From Gammaproteobacteria bacterium (GTDB taxonomy: Bacteria; Pseudomonadota; Gammaproteobacteria; Pseudomonadales; Azotimanducaceae), in contig NZGC01000033.1 of the NCBI GenBank assembly GCA_002689445.1, positions 1 through 64,000 on the forward strand: 64,000 nt of DNA, in the 5' to 3' direction. This document shows positions 59,901 through 64,000 of this stretch, in pieces (the stretch's first letter is position 1; every line of letters starts with the position of its first letter). The position numbers and the translations under genes are program-made. The notes beneath the pieces were generated by a model that did no database searches, was not told the origin of the DNA, and saw only the letters and a list, made by a program, of their open reading frames with translations.

Positions 59901-61044
59901 TGGGCGGCTCCCCAGGACGCATCATTCTGTAGATTTCGACTAATGCTTCTAGCCGATTGGTGCACGGGTCGGCGTCTAATGTATCCGCCATAAATGGACC
60001 GTGATCCAGATCGTTGGTGTAAATCGTCTCGAAACTTGCGATTCCGAGTTCTCGAATTTTTTCTAAAATTTCATCCGTAATGACGGCATTGCATGGCACC
60101 ACAATTTCGCCGGTTTCCTCATCGATGAGGTTTTTAGCCAATCGGTGCCCGCAAACATATTCTGAGGGAACGGCCAGCGCCTTGAGCTTTAACTTCTCCA
60201 TTTCGCGAATGTGCCGAGCCGTGATGCGGGTGCTCTCTGGAACCAACACATTGCCTTTACCGTCTGTAATATCGAACTGAGCTGTTTCACCGCGCATTCG
60301 ATTGGCAATTAGGCTGAGAGAATAGCCTTCTTCGTTGACGCTGAAGGTATCATTATCGAAAAACAACTCGAGAATTTCTTCCGCTTCCAACCCCAATGCC
60401 CGCAACAAAATGGTCGCCGGGAGCTTTCTTCGCCGATCGATTCGGACATAGACAGAATCCTTCGGATCAAATTCAAAATCGAGCCACGACCCCCGCATTG
60501 GAATGACGCGTGCGGAGTACAACAACTTACCTGAGGAGTGGGTTTTCCCTTTATCATGGTCGAAAAACACACCGGGCGATCGGTGTAACTGCGATACCAC
60601 AACCCGCTCAATCCCGTTGATCACGAAGGTGCCGTTGCCCGTCATGAGCGGTATTTCGCCCATGTAGACTTCTTGTTCCTTGATGTCCTTAATCGCTTTG
60701 TTTGACGAATCCTTATCGTAGATGATGAGTCGAACCTTAACTCGTAGAGGAACCGCATAGGTTACACTTCTGGATTGGCATTCTTTGACATCGAAAACGG
60801 GCTTGCCTAACCGGTAACCGACATACTCGAGCGCCGCGTTACCTGAATAGGACACAATCGGAAATACCGATCGAAATGCCGCATGCAAACCTGAATCAAG
60901 ACGATCTTCCTGACCCTGATCCTCTTGAAGAAACTGCTTATACGAATCGACTTGGATCCCCAACAAGTAGGGAATGTCCATTACCGTGGGTAATTTACTA
61001 AAGTCCTTTCTAATTCGCTTTTTCTCTGTATACGAATAGGCCAT
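56974..61044 (-). CDS. rpoB: RNA polymerase beta subunit
   Basis: The 1356-residue protein has all beta-subunit regions. The rifampicin pocket reads [18 protein letters not shown] and [20 protein letters not shown], wild type at the positions commonly changed in resistance. The E. coli-like DVHPTHYG is DVHATHYG here. The C-terminal [10 protein letters not shown] and [21 protein letters not shown] are intact. It is preceded by rplL and a terminator-like attenuator. Confidence 0.99.
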   Translation of the reverse strand: MAYSYTEKKRIRKDFSKLPTVMDIPYLLGIQVDSYKQFLQEDQGQEDRLDSGLHAAFRSVFPIVSYSGNAALEYVGYRLGKPVFDVKECQSRSVTYAVPLRVKVRLIIYDKDSSNKAIKDIKEQEVYMGEIPLMTGNGTFVINGIERVVVSQLHRSPGVFFDHDKGKTHSSGKLLYSARVIPMRGSWLDFEFDPKDSVYVRIDRRRKLPATILLRALGLEAEEILELFFDNDTFSVNEEGYSLSLIANRMRGETAQFDITDGKGNVLVPESTRITARHIREMEKLKLKALAVPSEYVCGHRLAKNLIDEETGEIVVPCNAVITDEILEKIRELGIASFETIYTNDLDHGPFMADTLDADPCTNRLEALVEIYRMMRPGEPPTKEAAENLFNNLFFSPDRYDLTAVGRMKFNRRLGREEEKGAGTLDNEDVLAVLKCLINIRNGFDVVDDIDHLGNRRVRSVGEMAENAFRLGLIRVERAVKERLSLAESEGLMPQDLINAKPVAAAVKEFFGSAQLSQFMDQNNPLSEVTHKRRVSALGPGGLTRERAGFEVRDVHATHYGRVCPIETPEGPNIGLINSLATYARTNNYGFLESPYRRVANGKVTDEIEYLSAIVEADYVIAQASAQLDGQGRLIDDLVDVRHQGEFTKMARENVNFMDVSPKQVVSVAAALIPFLEHDDANRALMGSNMQRQAVPTLVAEKPLVGTGLERSVARDSGVCVVAQRGGVVETVDAARIVIRVNNAETESGEAGVDIYDLIKYTRSNQNTCINQKPLVKEGDVVAKSDILADGPSVDTGELALGQNMRIAFMTWNGYNFEDSILISEKVVKEDRFTTIHIQELTCIARDTKLGSEEITCDIPNVGEGALGKLDESGIVYIGAEVAAGDILVGKVTPKGETQLTPEEKLLRAIFGEKASDVKDTSLRVPSSYNGTVIDVRVFTRDGIEKDQRAKDIDEQELKRIRKNVEEEFSIIQNATYERLAAALSGKAAIAGPKLKKGDKVTAAYLKELDPADWFKLRMEKEELNAQLQDAEDRLKARRVELDEKFEESKGKLQSGDDLAPGVLKIVKVYLAIKRRIQPGDKMAGRHGNKGVISVIKPEEDMPFDANGNPIDIVLNPLGVPKRMNVGQILETHLGWAAEGLGIKIGEMLDTKREVAEMRKFLDKIYNKSGRKEDLDSLTDAEIIHLAGNLRGGVPMATGVFDGANEEEIKQMLSLAGLPQDGQTELFDGCTGEQFDRPVTVGIMYMLKLNHLVDDKMHARSTGSYSLVTQQPLGGKAQFGGQRFGEMEVWALEAYGAAYTLQEMLTVKSDDVHGRTRMYKNIVDGDHRMEPGMPESFNVLVKEIRSLGIDIELEHD

Positions 61045-61083
61045 CTATGCCTCCAGGTTTTCTTTGGCTATCAACCGATCAAA

Positions 61084-61137
61084 CAAAAAAAATCACAAAG
61101 CAAGACACCGGGCGTACCCGGCATCTCATCGCTTTGT
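61084..61137 (-). terminator. Attenuator-type terminator between rplL and rpoB
   Basis: On the minus strand ACAAAGC pairs with GCTTTGT (61131-61137 with 61095-61101) and inside it GCCGGG pairs with CCCGGT around TACG. The outer stem is followed by GATTTTTTTTG. This is the shape of an intrinsic terminator, 24 nt after the rplL stop. In E. coli the same gap holds an attenuator that lowers rpoBC expression relative to rplJL; the position here implies the same. Confidence 0.82.
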
Positions 61138-61160
61138 CTCTGACTTCAAAAAAATCAGCC

Positions 61161-61538
61161 TTACTTCAACTCAACCGTGGCACCTGCCTCTTCAAGTTGC
61201 TTCTTAAGATCTTCAGCTTCTTCCTTGCCAACGCCTTCTTTAACCGTGGAAGGTGCAGCATCGACCATGTCTTTGGCTTCTTTCAAGCCAAGACCTGTGA
61301 TACCCCGAACGACCTTGATGGCGTTAACTTTCTTTTCGCCTGCAGAGACGAGCACTACCTCAAACTCATCTTTCTCAGCGGCGCCACCTGCATCAGCAGC
61401 AGCTGCTGCTGGGGCAGCGGCAACAGCTGCTGCTGCCGAAACGCCAAACTTTTCTTCCATTGCCTCAACCAGCGCAACTACATCCATTACGCTCATCTCA
61501 GCTATTGCTTCTAATATATCGTCTTTTGATAATGACAT
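61161..61538 (-). CDS. rplL: Large-subunit ribosomal protein L7/L12
   Basis: L7/L12 forms the mobile stalk that recruits translation GTPases. The 125-residue acidic protein has the N-terminal dimer domain ([20 protein letters not shown]), an Ala-rich hinge and the C-terminal domain with [20 protein letters not shown]. It lies 28 bp after rplJ. Confidence 0.99.
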   Translation of the reverse strand: MSLSKDDILEAIAEMSVMDVVALVEAMEEKFGVSAAAAVAAAPAAAAADAGGAAEKDEFEVVLVSAGEKKVNAIKVVRGITGLGLKEAKDMVDAAPSTVKEGVGKEEAEDLKKQLEEAGATVELK

Positions 61539-61566
61539 TTGTCCTATCTCCGTTTTATCGTTTAAA

Positions 61567-62094
61567 TCAGGCTGCTTGTTTCTGGTCTTTGACCGCTGCG
61601 ACTACTCGTGTGACTCGACCAGGGATGTCGTTCATCGTCCTGACCAGCTTCGTCACTGGAGCTTGCATCACTGCCAACAACATCGACAACGCCTCATCGC
61701 GTGTAGGCAACTTCGCCAAGGCATCGATTTGATCAGCGGCTAACAATTCTCCGCCAACGCTCAATGCTTTGATTTCAAACTCACTGTTGTCTTTTGCAAA
61801 ATCCTTGAATACTCGCGCCGCTGCACCTGGGTCTTCCAGGGCAAACGCCAGCACACAAGGACCGAGCAATGCGTCATTCATGCACTCGAAATCCGTCCCC
61901 TCAAAGGCCCGCTTAGCCAGAGTGTTTCGAATAACGCGAACCTGAACGCCAGCTTCTCTGGCTGACGCTCGAAGTGCTGTCATCGCATCAACGCTGACCC
62001 CTCGATAGTCGGCCATGACCGCTGATAGCGCTGCCTGAGCAGTCTCATTGACTTCAGCTACAATCGCCTGTTTTTCTTTAAGTCCAATCGGCAC
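61567..62094 (-). CDS. rplJ: Large-subunit ribosomal protein L10
   Basis: L10 is the base of the L7/L12 stalk and, with L7/L12, represses its own operon. The GTG at 62094 starts [14 protein letters not shown] like homologues and has AAGGAG 7 nt upstream; a longer frame from 62136 was rejected. From GTG it has 175 residues. The core [21 protein letters not shown] and the C-terminal L12-binding helix are present. Confidence 0.97.
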   Translation of the reverse strand: MPIGLKEKQAIVAEVNETAQAALSAVMADYRGVSVDAMTALRASAREAGVQVRVIRNTLAKRAFEGTDFECMNDALLGPCVLAFALEDPGAAARVFKDFAKDNSEFEIKALSVGGELLAADQIDALAKLPTRDEALSMLLAVMQAPVTKLVRTMNDIPGRVTRVVAAVKDQKQAA

Positions 62095-62100
62095 TTTTGT

Positions 62101-62283
62101 ACTCCTTGACTTGTTGGTTTTCCCAGCAGCTTGCACCTGTGGGGGTCTACGGCGACAGGATTCATGACTCTGAACCGCCCTCTACCGTCTGCGTAGGCTT
62201 TTCACCATTAACCGTTGACCGGACCTACGGTCTTTGACGAGCGATGACCGTTGGCCAGCCACTCCAAAGATAAAGTATGCTTT
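62101..62283 (-). promoter_or_regulatory. L10-type leader RNA upstream of rplJ
   Basis: The rplA-rplJ gap of 189 bp can fold: ACGGTC with GACCGT separated by 13 nt, and the segment GTAGACCCCCACAGGTGCAAG close to the gene is like known L10 leaders. Gammaproteobacteria carry a conserved L10 leader here that L10-(L12)4 binds to repress translation. The identification rests on position and partial sequence likeness. Confidence 0.6.
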
Positions 62284-62979
62284 TTATGCCTCTAACGACG
62301 CTTGATCGATCGAAATACCCGCGCCCATTGTGGTCGATAGCGTCACTTTCTTGACGTATACCCCTTTTGCCGACGCTGGCTTAACTTTCTTAAGATCCGC
62401 CAATAAAGCTTCAATATTCTGCTTGATCGCGTCAGGATCAAACCCTACCTGACCCACTCCGCCATGAATAATTCCGTTCTTGTCAGTCCGATAGCGCACC
62501 TGACCCGCTTTGGCATTGCGAACAGCCTCTGCGACATCCTGAGTTACGGTACCAAGACGAGGATTGGGCATCAGACCTCTAGGACCTAATACTTGACCTA
62601 ACTGACCCACAACTCGCATGGTATCGGGTGTTGCTATGACCACATCGAAGTTTAAATTTCCCGCTTTAACGTCCGCTGCGAGATCTTCCATGCCAACGAC
62701 ATCGGCGCCTGCATCGCTTGCCTCTGTAGCCTTGTCTCCCTGCGCAAAGACCGCCACCCTGACAGTCTTACCTGTGCCATTTGGCAGCACAGTTGCTCCG
62801 CGTACTACCTGATCTGACTTTCGCGGATCTACGCCCAAATTGATACTGACATCAATTGACTCTTTGAATTTGACCGAAGACAAATCGTTGAGGATGGTGA
62901 CCGCCTCGCCAATGGGGTATTGCTTTGCAGGATCTACCTTTTCTCTAAATGCTCGAACTCGCTTACTTAATTTTGCCAT
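62284..62979 (-). CDS. rplA: Large-subunit ribosomal protein L1
   Basis: L1 forms the stalk that moves with E-site tRNA and, in E. coli, represses the rplK-rplA mRNA. The 231-residue protein has [20 protein letters not shown] and the signature [17 protein letters not shown]. It begins immediately after the rplK stop. Confidence 0.99.
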   Translation of the reverse strand: MAKLSKRVRAFREKVDPAKQYPIGEAVTILNDLSSVKFKESIDVSINLGVDPRKSDQVVRGATVLPNGTGKTVRVAVFAQGDKATEASDAGADVVGMEDLAADVKAGNLNFDVVIATPDTMRVVGQLGQVLGPRGLMPNPRLGTVTQDVAEAVRNAKAGQVRYRTDKNGIIHGGVGQVGFDPDAIKQNIEALLADLKKVKPASAKGVYVKKVTLSTTMGAGISIDQASLEA

Positions 62980-63411
62980 CTAGACACCCTCCACTTCGAT
63001 TCCGGCACTGCGGGCGCTACCTGCAATGGTTCGTACCGCAGCATCCATATCTTTTGCCGTTAAATCTGGCATTTTAGTGGTAGCAATTTCTTCCAGCTGC
63101 GCTCTATTTACTTTACCCACTTTCTTGACATGGGGTTCAGGGCTGCCGCTTGAGATGCCTGCTGCCTTCTTCAGTAATACTGAAGCTGGCGGGGTCTTGC
63201 GGATAAAAGTAAAAGACTTGTCGTTATAGACCGTGATTACCACAGGAATCGGCATTCCAGCCTCCATCCCTTGGGTCTCGGCGTTAAATGCTTTACAGAA
63301 TTCCATGATGTTCACACCCCTCTGACCGAGGGCGGGCCCTACAGGCGGGCTTGGGTTAGCCTGGCCGGCCGGAACTTGCAGCTTAATATAAGCATCTATT
63401 TTTTTTGCCAT
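62980..63411 (-). CDS. rplK: Large-subunit ribosomal protein L11
   Basis: L11 binds the GTPase-associated centre and is needed for RelA activation. The 143-residue protein has [21 protein letters not shown], the proline-rich switch region, and the C-terminal RNA-binding signature around [25 protein letters not shown] lies 6 nt before the ATG. It starts 105 bp after nusG. Confidence 0.99.
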   Translation of the reverse strand: MAKKIDAYIKLQVPAGQANPSPPVGPALGQRGVNIMEFCKAFNAETQGMEAGMPIPVVITVYNDKSFTFIRKTPPASVLLKKAAGISSGSPEPHVKKVGKVNRAQLEEIATTKMPDLTAKDMDAAVRTIAGSARSAGIEVEGV

Positions 63412-63516
63412 GATTTCCTCCTATGGGTGCAAACCCTGCCTATCCGATTCGATAGTCGCAGGTCCCCTTAATTAAGTGCAGCCTTGGCTTGGCCACCTTA
63501 AATTTATTGCTTCAGA

Positions 63517-64000
63517 TCAAGCCTTTTCGACTTGACCGAAGTCCAGTTCAACCGGGGTAGACCGGCCAAATATTGTCACTGCAACATGCAGTCGGTTCTT
63601 CTCGTAGTTCACTTCTTCGACAACCCCGTTAAAGTCATTAAAGGGTCCATCAACCACCCTAACCATCTCACCGGGCTCAAATACAATTTTCGGCGTAATT
63701 TTTTCACTGCCGACTTGAACTCTTTGAAGAATGGCTTGCGCTTCGGCGTTCGATATCGGTGCAGGCTGATCTGCCTTGCCTCCGATGAACCCCATAACCC
63801 TTGGCGTTTCCTTCACTAAATGCCAAGTGCTGTCGTCTAGCTCCATCTCAACCAAGACATATCCAGGGAAAAATTTCCGCTCACTGCGACGCTTCTTCCC
63901 GGCCTTCATCTCAACAACTTCTTCAGCGGGAACCAGGACCTCTCCAAACTTATCTTGAAGACCTGACAGCTCGATTCGCTCTGCCAATGCGCGCATCACC
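63517..64000 (-). CDS. nusG: Transcription termination/antitermination protein NusG, N terminus cut by the window edge
   Basis: NusG binds RNA polymerase and links it to Rho or the ribosome. About 160 residues are visible; the missing 15-20 belong to the start of the NGN domain. The NGN part has [20 protein letters not shown] and the C-terminal KOW domain [20 protein letters not shown]. The frame continues open past 63999. Its neighbour rplK is the expected one. Confidence 0.97.
   Translation of the reverse strand, partial: VMRALAERIELSGLQDKFGEVLVPAEEVVEMKAGKKRRSERKFFPGYVLVEMELDDSTWHLVKETPRVMGFIGGKADQPAPISNAEAQAILQRVQVGSEKITPKIVFEPGEMVRVVDGPFNDFNGVVEEVNYEKNRLHVAVTIFGRSTPVELDFGQVEKA

Noticed and set aside
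62095-62136. Longer rplJ start
   Set aside because: The GTG at 62094 has AAGGAG upstream and matches homologues; the extension would code through the leader.

Overview
The window reads as chromosome of a free-living, probably marine gammaproteobacterium. The order lbcA-lolB-ispE-prs-rplY-pth-ychF beside a divergent hemA-prfA-prmC is the one known from Pseudomonas and its relatives, and the S10, spc, alpha, str and rif ribosomal blocks are intact. A CYP153-type alkane hydroxylase fits a hydrocarbon-using marine gammaproteobacterium. No phage, insertion sequence, integron, CRISPR array or rRNA gene was seen. Species cannot be told from the sequence by eye.

Layout. 1-4.2 kb is the only accessory-looking stretch. 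It holds the start of a lipoprotein gene running off the left edge, a peroxiredoxin-like gene with an in-frame TGA exactly where the first redox cysteine belongs (a probable selenoprotein, U45-P-Y-C48), a small membrane protein with a zinc-ribbon-like tail, a lone CYP153 gene divergent from a TetR regulator, and tRNA-Met. 4.2-11.5 kb (minus strand) carries lbcA-like TPR lipoprotein, lolB, ispE, tRNA-Gln, prs, rplY, pth, ychF and a small membrane protein. 12.0-15.9 kb (plus) is hemA-prfA-prmC-moeB, a tightly overlapping unit for tetrapyrrole synthesis and translation termination. 15.9-25.8 kb (minus) is the lipoate and cell-wall block: nadD-rsfS-rlmH-mrdA-rodA-mltB-rlpA-dacA-ybeD-lipB-lipA, with proA overlapping nadD upstream. 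27.2-33.9 kb has a LON-domain protein, ssb, an MFS transporter, uvrA on the opposite strand and a class V aminotransferase.

From 34.0 kb to the right edge everything runs on the minus strand as the universal ribosome/transcription cluster: nusG (partial), rplK-rplA, rplJ-rplL, rpoB-rpoC, rpsL-rpsG-fusA-tuf, then the S10, spc and alpha operons ending in rplQ with a clear rho-independent terminator. Control sites that can be read directly include a near-consensus promoter between rpoC and rpsL, a hairpin plus T-tract between rplL and rpoB, an L10-type leader before rplJ, and a dense series of hairpins between tuf and rpsJ.

The point most worth checking is the in-frame TGA at 1081-1083. The gene has a perfect Shine-Dalgarno, keeps frame and family sequence on both sides of the TGA, and has an 8-bp hairpin 31 nt after it. 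Other signals beyond the genes are heptanucleotide tandem repeats in two intergenic regions, a repeated 12-mer near rplY and tRNA-Gln, and an unusual 130-bp structured spacer between rpmC and rpsQ.
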